DNA from: CAZKTS01 sp964555735 | Lineage (GTDB): Bacteria; Actinomycetota; Acidimicrobiia; IMCC26256; PALSA-555 | Assembly: GCA_964555735.1 (NCBI GenBank) | Contig: CAZKTS010000384.1 | Location: 1-13,311, forward strand | Direction: 5' to 3' | Length of the DNA stretch: 13,311 bases | In this document: positions 6,892 through 13,311 of the stretch, piece by piece | Numbering within the stretch: the first letter of the stretch is position 1 | How the letters are laid out: each line of letters begins with the position of its first letter | The notes under the pieces: model-generated | What the model was told of the DNA's origin: nothing | Seen by the model: the letters and a program-made list of their open reading frames with translations, nothing else | Database searches by the model: none | Translations under genes and position numbers: made by a program

Positions 6892-7917
6892 ATGAAGGCA
6901 GCGATGTACTACGGCCCGGGCGACATCCGGATGGAGGACGTCCCGGAGCCCGACCCGGGACCGGGTGAGATCAAGGTCCGACCGCTCTGGAACGGGCTGT
7001 GCGGCACCGACGTCCACCAGTTCTTCGACGCGCCGATGACGCCGTTCCCGCTCCCGATCGTGATCGGGCACGAGTTCTCCGCAGAGGTCGTGGAGGTCGG
7101 CGCCGACGTGACCCGGGTGTCCGTCGGTGACCTCGTGGCCGTCGACCCGCTGTGGTCCTGTGGCGCGTGCAAGCACTGCACGACCGGCGACTACCACCTC
7201 TGCTTCGACGTCTTTTGCCACGGCCTCGGCGCGCCGGGCGGCGGCATCGCGGAGGCGACGGTGGTGAAGGACGAGATGGCGCGCATCGTGCCGGAGGGCG
7301 TCACCCCGAAGCAGGCGGCGATGGTGGAGCCGCTCTCCGTTGCGTACCACGGCGTGCGGCAGGGACGACCCGTGCCGGGCCGCACCGCGGTCGTCCTCGG
7401 TGGCGGTCCGATCGGGATCGGCTCGTACCTCGCGCTGCGCGCGCAGGGCGTCGAGGACGTCATCGTGTCGGAGCCCACCGAGGAGCGGCGGGCCGCGCTG
7501 CGCTCGGTCGGCGCCGAGCAGGTGCTCGATCCGACGACGACCGACGTCGCCGCCGCCGTCGCGGAGCACACGAGCGGCGAGGGCGCCGACGTCACCATCG
7601 ACGCGGCCGGCGTGGCGGCGAGCTACGCGACCGGGTTGGCGGTGACGGGCCGCCGGGGACGGTTCGTGACCCTCGCGGCCTACATGGAGCCGGTCACCTA
7701 CAACCCGACCGAGCTCATGATGCGCGAGATCGAGATCGTCTCGTCGTTCTCGACCTCCGGCGAGTTCGACACCGTCCTCGGGCACATGGCGGCGGGGGAG
7801 TACCCCACCGAGTCCTGGGTCGAGACGGTCACCCTCGACGGGCACCTCGACGCCTACGAGCGGCTCCACGCGGCCCAGGCGATCAAGGTGCTGGTGGACG
7901 TGGCCGGGTCTACGTGA
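6892..7917 (+). CDS. Zinc-dependent MDR alcohol dehydrogenase (butanediol/threonine dehydrogenase-like)
   Basis: This medium-chain Zn dehydrogenase (341 aa) oxidises a secondary alcohol or diol with NAD(P)+. Catalytic zinc residues are Cys37 (GLCGTD) and His60-Glu61 (IGHEFSAEV). The structural zinc site is complete: Cys90, Cys93, Cys96 and Cys104 in SCGACKHCTTGDYHLC. The nucleotide motif is VVLGGGPIGIGSYLAL, followed by VSEPTEERRAAL. The acidic residue at the end of that strand points to NAD+ rather than NADP+. The overall pattern is nearest to 2,3-butanediol, sorbitol and threonine dehydrogenases, but the substrate cannot be named. ATG at 6892 follows GGGAGGA with good spacing. The 51-base gap after the CoA-transferase is consistent with one operon, and the next gene is separated by a 131-base control region. 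Confidence 0.94.
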   Translation: MKAAMYYGPGDIRMEDVPEPDPGPGEIKVRPLWNGLCGTDVHQFFDAPMTPFPLPIVIGHEFSAEVVEVGADVTRVSVGDLVAVDPLWSCGACKHCTTGDYHLCFDVFCHGLGAPGGGIAEATVVKDEMARIVPEGVTPKQAAMVEPLSVAYHGVRQGRPVPGRTAVVLGGGPIGIGSYLALRAQGVEDVIVSEPTEERRAALRSVGAEQVLDPTTTDVAAAVAEHTSGEGADVTIDAAGVAASYATGLAVTGRRGRFVTLAAYMEPVTYNPTELMMREIEIVSSFSTSGEFDTVLGHMAAGEYPTESWVETVTLDGHLDAYERLHAAQAIKVLVDVAGST

Positions 7918-7933
7918 GCCCTTGCCCGGGGGT

Positions 7934-7965
7934 ATGACAACCCCTTGATATTTAGTGGTTGTCAT
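7934..7965. promoter_or_regulatory. Perfect 9+9 inverted repeat, probable operator
   Basis: ATGACAACC (7934-7942) and GGTTGTCAT (7957-7965) are exact reverse complements separated by 14 bases of mostly AT-rich sequence. The element lies in the 131-base gap between the ADH and monooxygenase genes, about 85 bases before the monooxygenase ATG, and overlaps a plausible promoter. No T-tract follows, so an operator is more likely than a terminator, although the transcript could fold. The half-site resembles TTGATAACC in the 3844-3892 control region, hinting at a common regulator. Confidence 0.62.
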
Positions 7966-7973
7966 GCCAGGAT
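7945..7973 (+). promoter_or_regulatory. Candidate sigma-A promoter within the inverted repeat
   Basis: TTGATA (7945-7950) matches 5 of 6 bases of the TTGACA -35 consensus. CAGGAT (7968-7973) lies 17 bases downstream and keeps the conserved A and final T of a TANNNT -10 box. The -35 box sits inside the spacer of the dyad, and the right half-site falls between the two boxes, so a bound repressor would block polymerase. The -10 match is weak. Confidence 0.35.
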
Positions 7974-8048
7974 CGGCGCCCGGACGGCCAGGGCCGGCCC
8001 GGGATGCCGGGCCGGACGCGACAGGCCCACTTGCAACGGGGGGAAGCG

Positions 8049-9260
8049 ATGACCGCGACGGACGCCAGGAGCGCCGATCTGCGCACGCTCACGCGCGAGC
8101 AGGCGCTCGAGCGAGCCAAGGACCTGGCGGCCGGCCTGGTCGACCGCCGTGACGAGATCGCCGAGCTGCGCCGCGTGCCCGACGACGTCATCGCCGACTT
8201 CGTCGACAGCGGGCTCATGCGGATCAACCAGTCGAAGCACTGGGGCGGCCCCGAGCTCGGCACCGAGGCCGCAGTCGAGGTCATCGCCGAGATCGCCAAG
8301 GGCGACGTCTCGGCCGGGTGGGTGTTCGGGCTCCTCGCCAGCCACTACTGGCTGGTCTGCCTGTTCTCGCCCGAGGTGCAGGAGGAGATGTGGGGTGACG
8401 ACCCCGGGGTGATGATGTCGTCGTCCTTCGCCGCCTCCGAGGGCACGGTGGAGCGCGTCGACGGCGGGTATCGGATCAGCGGACGCTGGCCGTGGTCGAG
8501 CGGCTCCAACCACGCGACCTGGGCGATGGTCGGGATCATGATGCCGCCCGAGGGACCGGACCAGCCGCCGCACCTCCGGTGGGGGCTGCTCCCGCGCCCC
8601 GACTACCGCGTCGACGACGACTGGCGCACGATCGCCATGCGCGGCACCGGCTCCAACACGCTGATCGTCGAGGACGCGTTCGTGCCGGACCACCGCTGCG
8701 TGGACCCGTGGACGATCAGTGCCGGCACCGCGCCCGGCACCGCGCTCAACGACTCGCCGCTGTTCCGCTTGGCCTTCGGACCGGCGCTCGCCTACTACCT
8801 CGCCGCGCCGGCGCTGGGCGGCGCCGAGCAGACCTTCGCCGACTGGTCCGGCTACATCGCCAAGAAGCGCGCCGCGTTCTCCGGCGCGGAGGTCGGCAAA
8901 CAGATGTCGACGCTCATCCGCGCCGGGGAGCTCTCGGCCAAGCTCGAGTCGGCCCGCATGCTCATGACCCAGACACCTCGAGCGATCGACGCGGCGATCC
9001 ACGCCGGCGATCTCGACCAGGAGATCCGGGTCCGGTCGGGGCGCAACGCCACGTACGCCGTGCGCCTCTGCGTCGACGTCGTCGAGACGTGCATGCAGTT
9101 CGCGGGCGGCACCGGACTGTTCGAGACCCATCCGGTCCAGCGGGGCTGGCGCGACGTGCACGGTGTTGCGGCCCACTTCGGGTTCAACACCGACACCGCG
9201 TTCGGCAACTACGGGCACCTGGTGCTCGGGGTCCCGCTCCCGCCGAACCCGATGGCCTGA
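8049..9260 (+). CDS. Group D flavin-dependent monooxygenase, oxygenase component (HsaA-like, acyl-CoA dehydrogenase fold)
   Basis: This 403-aa protein has the acyl-CoA dehydrogenase fold but belongs with two-component hydroxylases (HsaA, HpaB/C2-type, DszC) that use reduced flavin and O2 to hydroxylate aromatic or cyclic compounds. Diagnostic stretches are LMRINQSKHWGGPELG (about 57-72), AKGDVSAGWVFGLLASH, GYRISGRWPWSSGSNHATWAM (about 139-159), WRTIAMRGTGSNTLIVEDAFVPDHR and the C-terminal RGWRDVHGVAAHFGF. True acyl-CoA dehydrogenases lack the WSSGSNHA and RDVHxxxAH pattern and carry a catalytic Glu. No flavin reductase lies in this window, so reduced flavin must come from elsewhere. ATG at 8049 has a GGGGGGAAG Shine-Dalgarno; the in-frame ATG at 7959 lies inside the operator dyad and is rejected. 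The substrate is unknown. Confidence 0.85.
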   Translation: MTATDARSADLRTLTREQALERAKDLAAGLVDRRDEIAELRRVPDDVIADFVDSGLMRINQSKHWGGPELGTEAAVEVIAEIAKGDVSAGWVFGLLASHYWLVCLFSPEVQEEMWGDDPGVMMSSSFAASEGTVERVDGGYRISGRWPWSSGSNHATWAMVGIMMPPEGPDQPPHLRWGLLPRPDYRVDDDWRTIAMRGTGSNTLIVEDAFVPDHRCVDPWTISAGTAPGTALNDSPLFRLAFGPALAYYLAAPALGGAEQTFADWSGYIAKKRAAFSGAEVGKQMSTLIRAGELSAKLESARMLMTQTPRAIDAAIHAGDLDQEIRVRSGRNATYAVRLCVDVVETCMQFAGGTGLFETHPVQRGWRDVHGVAAHFGFNTDTAFGNYGHLVLGVPLPPNPMA

Positions 9261-9273
9261 CGGGCCCGGTCGC

Positions 9274-11565
9274 ATGAGCATCCTCGGCAACCGCGTCCTC
9301 CGGAAAGAGGACCCCGGCATCCTGCACGGCGAGACCAAGTACGTGGCCGACCTGCAGGACCCGCTCCTGGAGGGCGCGGTCCACGTCACCTACGTGCGCT
9401 CGACGATGGCGCACGCGCGCATCCTCTCGATCGACACGTCGGCGGCTGCCGCCGCGCCGGGGGTCATCGCGGTGCTCACCGCAGCGGAGCTCGGGCTCAC
9501 GCCGCAGCCGTCGCCGTTCAACCCGGGCTTCGCACAGAGCCCGCTCGCGACCGACGTCGTCCGCTACGTGGGCGAGCTCGTCGCCGTGGTCGTGACCGAG
9601 CACCCCACGCAGGGCGAGGACGCGGCGGAGCTCGTCGTGGTCGACTACGACCCGCTTCCGGCGGTCGCGACCGTCGACGCCGCGCTCACCGACGAGACCG
9701 TCCTGTTCCCGGACGCGGGCACCAACGTCTGCATGGACTCCACGATGATGGGGATCCCGCCGGCGAGCGACGACCTGTTCGACGGCTGCGAGGTCGTGGT
9801 GTCCGAGCGGCTGATCAACCAGCGGCTCGCGCCGTGCCCCATCGAGGTGCGCGCGGCCGCGGTTGCGTGGACGCCGGACGGCCGGCTGGTGCAGTGGGCG
9901 ACCTCGCAGATCCCGCACATGCTCCAGGGCGTCCTCACGCAGGTCTACTCCCCGCCGGGTGGGGTGCGCGTCATCACGCCGCCCATGGGAGGCGGGTTCG
10001 GGCCGAAGTCGGGCATGTACCCCGAGGAGATCATGCTCGGCGGCATCTCCGCCGCGCTGCAGCGACCGGTGCGCTGGACCGAGACGCGCTCCGAGAGCAT
10101 GCAGCAGATGGGTCATGGGCGGGCGCAGGTGCACACCGTCACGATCGGCGGCACGCGCGACGGCCGGGTGCAGGCGTACCGCCTCGAGATCGTCCAGGAC
10201 GTCGGCGCCTACGTCGGCTTCTCCGCGATCATCCCCACGATGCTCACGCGCCCGATGACCCAGGGCGTGTACGACATCGAGCGGGTCGAGTGCACGACGC
10301 GCAGTGTGGTCACCAACACCACGCCGACGCACTCGTACCGCGGGTCGGGCCGTCCCGAGGCGACCGCGGCGATCGAGCGGGCCATGGACCTGTTCGCGGC
10401 CGAGATCGGGCGCGATCCGGTCGACGTCCGGCGCCAGAACCTGCTGCCCGCGTTCGACGAGCCGATCACGACCGCGCTCGGCGCCGTCTACGACGTCGGC
10501 AACTTCGAGGGCGCGCTCGACGCGGTGCTCGAGCGCGCCGACTACGCCGCGCTGCGGGCCGAGCAGGCGCGCCGGCGGGCCGAGCCCGACGGCTCGCTGC
10601 TCGGCATCGGCGTGAGCTGCTACGTCGAGATGACCGGCCAGTCGCTGCCGGGCGAGCCGCACAAGGAGGTCGCAAGGGTCGTCGTCGCCGAAGACGGCTC
10701 CGCGACGGTGTTCACCGGCACGTCGCCGCACGGGCAGGGGCACGTCACGTCGTGGGCCATGCTCGCCGCCGACGAGCTCGGCATCCCCTTCGACGCCATC
10801 TCGGTCGTCCACGGCGACACCGATCTGGTCGTGGAGGGGGGCGGGACGTTCGCGTCACGGTCGCTCCAGCAGGGCGGGATGGCCGTCAAGAAGGTCAGCG
10901 GCGAGCTCGCCGAGCAGGCGCGGGCGCTTGCCGCCGAGCTGCTCGAGGCCGACGTCTCCGACGTGGTCCTCGACAAGGAGGCGGGTGCGTTCCACGTCGC
11001 CGGCACCCCTGCCGTCTCGAAGACCTGGTCCGACCTCGCGCGCGCCTCGGCCGAGCGCGGCGACACCGAGCTCGGTGCCGACGGATCCTTCGAGGCGCCC
11101 GGCCCGACGTACCCGTTCGGCGCGCATCTCGCGGTGGTCGAGGTCGATGTCGACACCGGGCTCGTGCGCCTGGTGCGCCACGTCGCCTGCGACGACGCCG
11201 GCACCGTCCTGAACCCGAACATCTTCGAGGGCCAGGTGCACGGTGGGATCGCCCAGGGTGTCGCGCAGGCGCTCCTCGAGGAGTTCCGCTACGACGAGGA
11301 CGGGAACCCGCTCACCGGCAACTTCGCCGACTACAGCGTCATCTCCGCCGCGGAGCTGCCGAGCTTCGACGTCGTGCACATGGAGACGCCGACGTCGTAC
11401 AACCCGCTGGGTGCCAAGGGCGTGGGCGAGTCCGGCACCATCGGCTCCACGCCGGCAGTCCAGTCGGCGGTCGTCGACGCGCTCGCCCACCTCGGTGTTC
11501 GCCACGTCGACATGCCCACCTCGCCGGAGCGCGTGTGGCGCGCGATCGCCGGCGCCACGAACTGA
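9274..11565 (+). CDS. Molybdopterin-binding large subunit of a xanthine/CO dehydrogenase-family hydroxylase (CoxL form II-like)
   Basis: This is the catalytic Mo-cofactor subunit (763 aa), which hydroxylates N-heterocycles, aldehydes or other activated carbons using water. It starts with the typical LGNRVLRKEDPGILHGETKYVADL. It carries the Mo-pterin loop GGGFGPKSG (239-247), SYRGSGRPEA beginning at Ser354, and the conserved active-site GVGE with Glu719 near the C-terminus (GAKGVGESGTIGSTPAVQSA). SYRGSGR resembles form II AYRGAGR and lacks the Cys of true CO dehydrogenase (AYRCSFR), so CO oxidation is unlikely. Length is normal for a stand-alone L subunit. ATG at 9274 lies 13 bases after the monooxygenase stop and lacks a strong Shine-Dalgarno, suggesting coupling. 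The FAD (M) and 2Fe-2S (S) subunits are not next to it, which is unusual. Confidence 0.93.
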   Translation: MSILGNRVLRKEDPGILHGETKYVADLQDPLLEGAVHVTYVRSTMAHARILSIDTSAAAAAPGVIAVLTAAELGLTPQPSPFNPGFAQSPLATDVVRYVGELVAVVVTEHPTQGEDAAELVVVDYDPLPAVATVDAALTDETVLFPDAGTNVCMDSTMMGIPPASDDLFDGCEVVVSERLINQRLAPCPIEVRAAAVAWTPDGRLVQWATSQIPHMLQGVLTQVYSPPGGVRVITPPMGGGFGPKSGMYPEEIMLGGISAALQRPVRWTETRSESMQQMGHGRAQVHTVTIGGTRDGRVQAYRLEIVQDVGAYVGFSAIIPTMLTRPMTQGVYDIERVECTTRSVVTNTTPTHSYRGSGRPEATAAIERAMDLFAAEIGRDPVDVRRQNLLPAFDEPITTALGAVYDVGNFEGALDAVLERADYAALRAEQARRRAEPDGSLLGIGVSCYVEMTGQSLPGEPHKEVARVVVAEDGSATVFTGTSPHGQGHVTSWAMLAADELGIPFDAISVVHGDTDLVVEGGGTFASRSLQQGGMAVKKVSGELAEQARALAAELLEADVSDVVLDKEAGAFHVAGTPAVSKTWSDLARASAERGDTELGADGSFEAPGPTYPFGAHLAVVEVDVDTGLVRLVRHVACDDAGTVLNPNIFEGQVHGGIAQGVAQALLEEFRYDEDGNPLTGNFADYSVISAAELPSFDVVHMETPTSYNPLGAKGVGESGTIGSTPAVQSAVVDALAHLGVRHVDMPTSPERVWRAIAGATN

Positions 11566-11618
11566 CGTCGCACTCGAACCGACCTCGCACCCGAACGAGC
11601 AGAGAGGCACCGGCCGCC

Positions 11619-12110
11619 ATGACCGACTCGATGACCACCGAGCAGATGAAGCAGCTCCACGACGACCACGTCGCCGCGGACAACGCCAAGCGGCTCGCGA
11701 AGGACATGGACCTGTACACCGACGACTGCTACATGCAGCACGTCCCGCTCGGCTACCGCATCACGGGCAAGCCGGCGATGATCGACTACTACGAGATGTT
11801 CACCGAAGCGTTCCCCGACAGTCAGTACACGATCGTCGGTGAGCAGTACGGAGAGGACAAGCTCCTCGCCTGGGGCACCTGGGCGTCGACGTCGGTCGGA
11901 CCGTTCCTCGGGATCATGCCCGAGACGAAGGGCAACCGCATCGAGGTCGACCTCATCACGCTCATCCGCTACCGCGACGGCCTGATCCTCGGCGAGCACC
12001 TGGTGCTCGACTTCCACAACTTCCTTCGCCAGGGCGGCTTCGACATCGAGGCCGTCCGCGCCGAGGCGGCGAAGCTCCCGCAGTGCGGGTCGTGGGAAGG
12101 GCTCGTCTGA
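11619..12110 (+). CDS. SnoaL-like polyketide-cyclase-fold protein (paralogue 2)
   Basis: This 163-aa NTF2/SnoaL-fold protein is paralogous to the one at 3299-3799. Collinear shared blocks include MKQLHDDHVAA, TDDCYMQHVPLGYR, DYYEMFTEAFPDSQY, AWGTWASTSVGPFLGI and RDGLILGEHLVLDFHNF, ending in GGFDIEAVRAEAAKLP. The conserved GEHLVxD motif retains the His/Asp pair. The core lies well inside the cytoplasmic single-domain size range. ATG at 11619 follows AGAGAGG at about 11 bases; a second in-frame ATG at 11631 aligns equally well with the paralogue. It sits 53 bases after the Mo-hydroxylase and 35 bases before the ThDP enzyme, on the same strand. A role in isomerising or hydrolysing a pathway intermediate is plausible but unproven. 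Confidence 0.88.
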   Translation: MTDSMTTEQMKQLHDDHVAADNAKRLAKDMDLYTDDCYMQHVPLGYRITGKPAMIDYYEMFTEAFPDSQYTIVGEQYGEDKLLAWGTWASTSVGPFLGIMPETKGNRIEVDLITLIRYRDGLILGEHLVLDFHNFLRQGGFDIEAVRAEAAKLPQCGSWEGLV

Positions 12111-12145
12111 GCGGGTCGCGCCGGACCCGGGCGACGGCGCCGTCG

Positions 12146-13311
12146 ATGCAGCCGGCGCCGCCCGACGAGGTGCTCACGTCGATCTCGTCCCGCGTGCTCT
12201 GGCTCGCGACGCGCATGATCCACGAGGCCAACCAGCGGCCGTCGTCCGACGGCCTCAAGGTCGGAGGCCACCAGGCGAGCTGCGCCTCGGTGGTGTCGCT
12301 GCTCACCGCGCTGTACTTCCGATGGCTCGGCCCGGGCGATCTCGTGTCGGTCAAGCCGCACGCGAGCCCCGTGTTCCATGCGGTGCAGTACCTGCTCGGC
12401 AACCTCGACGAGTCCTACCTCTCGACCCTCCGCGCGTACGGCGGCCTCCAGGCCTACCCGAGCCGCACGAAGGACCCGGACCCCGTGGACTTCTCGACCG
12501 GCTCGGTGGGTCTCGGCGCGGTCGCGCCGCTCTTCGCCGCGCTCGCCGATCGCTACGTCGCCGCGCACACCGCCGACGGTGCACCCGCAGCGAACGAGCA
12601 CCGTCGCTTCGTGGCGGTGGTGGGCGACGCGGAGCTCGACGAGGGCAACATCTGGGAGGCGGTCGTCGAGGACGCGCTCTCGGGTCTCGGCAACGTGACC
12701 CTCATCGTCGACCTCAACCGCCAGAGCCTCGACCGGGTCGTCCCCAACCTCAGGGTGCGCCGACTCGAGGCCGCGTTCCGTGCCGCCGACTGGCAGGTCC
12801 TCGAGTGCAAGTACGGGATGCGGCTGCGGGCGGCGTTCGAGCGCCCGGGCGGCGACGCGCTGCGCGCGGTGATCGACGCGATGTCGAACGAGTCGTACCA
12901 GCAGCTGATCCGGCGCAGCGGCGCCGACGTGCGCGAGTACCTCGTTGCCGACGCGCCGGCCGATCGTCGTGCCGACCTCGCACGCTGCCTCGACGACGTC
13001 AGCGACGACGAGCTTCCCGGGCTGCTCGCCGACCTCGGCGGTCACGACATCGAGGAGATCGTGCGGGCCCTCGAAGAGGCCGACGCCGACACGGAGCGCC
13101 CAGCCGTGCTCTTCGCCTACACGATCAAGGGCTGGCGCCTCCCGTTCGCGGGTGACGCACTCAACCACTCCGCGCTGCTCAGCACCGAGCAGGTCGAGGC
13201 GCTCGCGATCGAGCTCGGCGTCGATGCAAACGCCCCCTGGGCCAAGTTCGCGCTCGGCTCGCCCGAAGCCGAGTGGTGTCTGGAACGCGCGCAGGTGCTC
13301 GCGGCCCCCCC
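12146..13311 (+). CDS. ThDP-dependent AceE/transketolase-like enzyme, N-terminal part (runs off window)
   Basis: This is the open 3' end of the window: 388 codons are visible without a stop. The protein resembles homodimeric pyruvate dehydrogenase E1/transketolase enzymes, which decarboxylate 2-oxo acids or transfer two-carbon units on thiamine diphosphate. Seen are GGHQASCASVVSLLTALYF (about 36-54), VKPHASPVFHAVQYLLGNLD (about 69-88), FSTGSVGLGA and the ThDP/metal motif GDAELDEGN (from Gly160) leading to IVDLNRQSLDRVV. FAYTIKGWRLPFAGDALNHS near 327-346 matches the AceE-type loop. The family usually runs to roughly 750-900 residues, so half is missing. ATG at 12146 is the first in-frame start after the SnoaL gene; no clear Shine-Dalgarno is visible. 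Which keto acid or ketol it uses cannot be read from this half. Confidence 0.88.
   Translation, partial: MQPAPPDEVLTSISSRVLWLATRMIHEANQRPSSDGLKVGGHQASCASVVSLLTALYFRWLGPGDLVSVKPHASPVFHAVQYLLGNLDESYLSTLRAYGGLQAYPSRTKDPDPVDFSTGSVGLGAVAPLFAALADRYVAAHTADGAPAANEHRRFVAVVGDAELDEGNIWEAVVEDALSGLGNVTLIVDLNRQSLDRVVPNLRVRRLEAAFRAADWQVLECKYGMRLRAAFERPGGDALRAVIDAMSNESYQQLIRRSGADVREYLVADAPADRRADLARCLDDVSDDELPGLLADLGGHDIEEIVRALEEADADTERPAVLFAYTIKGWRLPFAGDALNHSALLSTEQVEALAIELGVDANAPWAKFALGSPEAEWCLERAQVLAAP

Noticed and set aside
4897..7965. A 1022-codon open reading frame on the minus strand
   Set aside because: It lies antisense to the lyase, CoA-transferase and ADH genes, all well supported by family motifs. 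Its translation is rich in His, Arg, Asp and Val with no recognisable domain, as expected for a mirror frame of GC-rich codons.
8049..9260. Ordinary acyl-CoA dehydrogenase
   Set aside because: The fold is shared, but WSSGSNHA and the C-terminal RDVHxxxAH pattern match flavin monooxygenases of the HsaA/DszC type.
9274..11565. Aerobic CO dehydrogenase (CoxL form I)
   Set aside because: The active-site loop reads SYRGSGR and has no Cys of the AYRCSFR type, and no coxM or coxS is adjacent.
11569..11605. Imperfect direct repeat of CGCAC(T/C)CGAAC in the gap before the second SnoaL gene
   Set aside because: Two short copies in a 53-base GC-rich gap, with no dyad or promoter-like boxes; probably chance.
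9834..11618. Long in-frame upstream extension of the second SnoaL-like gene
   Set aside because: The frame stays open through the Mo-hydroxylase gene only because stops are rare at this GC content. The extension is Arg-rich and unlike any domain. The SnoaL fold begins at about 11619.
12322..13155. A 277-aa plus-strand reading frame at the window end
   Set aside because: It is out of frame with the ThDP enzyme, whose motifs read continuously from 12146 to the edge; the alternative is Arg/Pro/Ala-rich without a domain.

Overview
This is a very GC-rich, gene-dense window (third codon positions almost all G or C). Its gene families are typical of high-GC Actinomycetota: an LLM-class F420-type oxidoreductase, an ECF42-type sigma factor with a DGPF/YCII partner, many CoA-ester enzymes and a stand-alone molybdenum hydroxylase subunit. 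An acidimicrobial or other soil or marine actinobacterium fits best, but the sequence does not fix the genus. There are no RNA genes, insertion sequences, CRISPR arrays or phage genes. No gene-free stretch exceeds about 145 bases.

Left part (1-3800). A TetR-family regulator cut by the window start (2-601, +) converges on a two-gene ECF42 module read leftward: a YCII/DGPF protein (1775-2179, -) followed 2 bases later by a sigma factor with a TPR-like C-terminal extension (621-1772, -). The DGPF gene is preceded by a plausible ECF-type promoter (2227-2253) and a hairpin lying at the predicted mRNA 5' end. Further right, also on the minus strand, a SnoaL-like protein (3299-3799) and an LLM-class flavin/F420 oxidoreductase (2323-3255) form a second short operon.

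Right part (3800-13311). From an AT-rich divergent control region (3844-3892) a long plus-strand series begins: SDR dehydrogenase, HMG-CoA-lyase-like enzyme, family III CoA-transferase and zinc alcohol dehydrogenase (3912-7917). Spacings are tight, including a 2-base gap and an ATGA overlap. A second control region with a perfect 9+9 inverted repeat (7934-7965) precedes a group D (HsaA/acyl-CoA-dehydrogenase-fold) flavin monooxygenase, an XDH/CO-dehydrogenase-like molybdopterin subunit, a second SnoaL-like protein paralogous to the first, and an AceE/transketolase-like ThDP enzyme that runs off the window.

Taken together, 2323-13311 looks like a catabolic island for an unidentified cyclic or branched organic compound. 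Oxygenation and hydroxylation (flavin monooxygenase, Mo-hydroxylase, LLM enzyme) would be followed by dehydrogenation (SDR, ADH), activation as a CoA thioester, and retro-aldol/Claisen-type cleavage by the HMGL-like lyase, with two SnoaL-fold proteins handling intermediates. The enzyme classes are well supported. The substrate and the order of steps are inference. Notable gaps are the absence of a flavin reductase for the monooxygenase and of the FAD and 2Fe-2S subunits for the Mo-hydroxylase.
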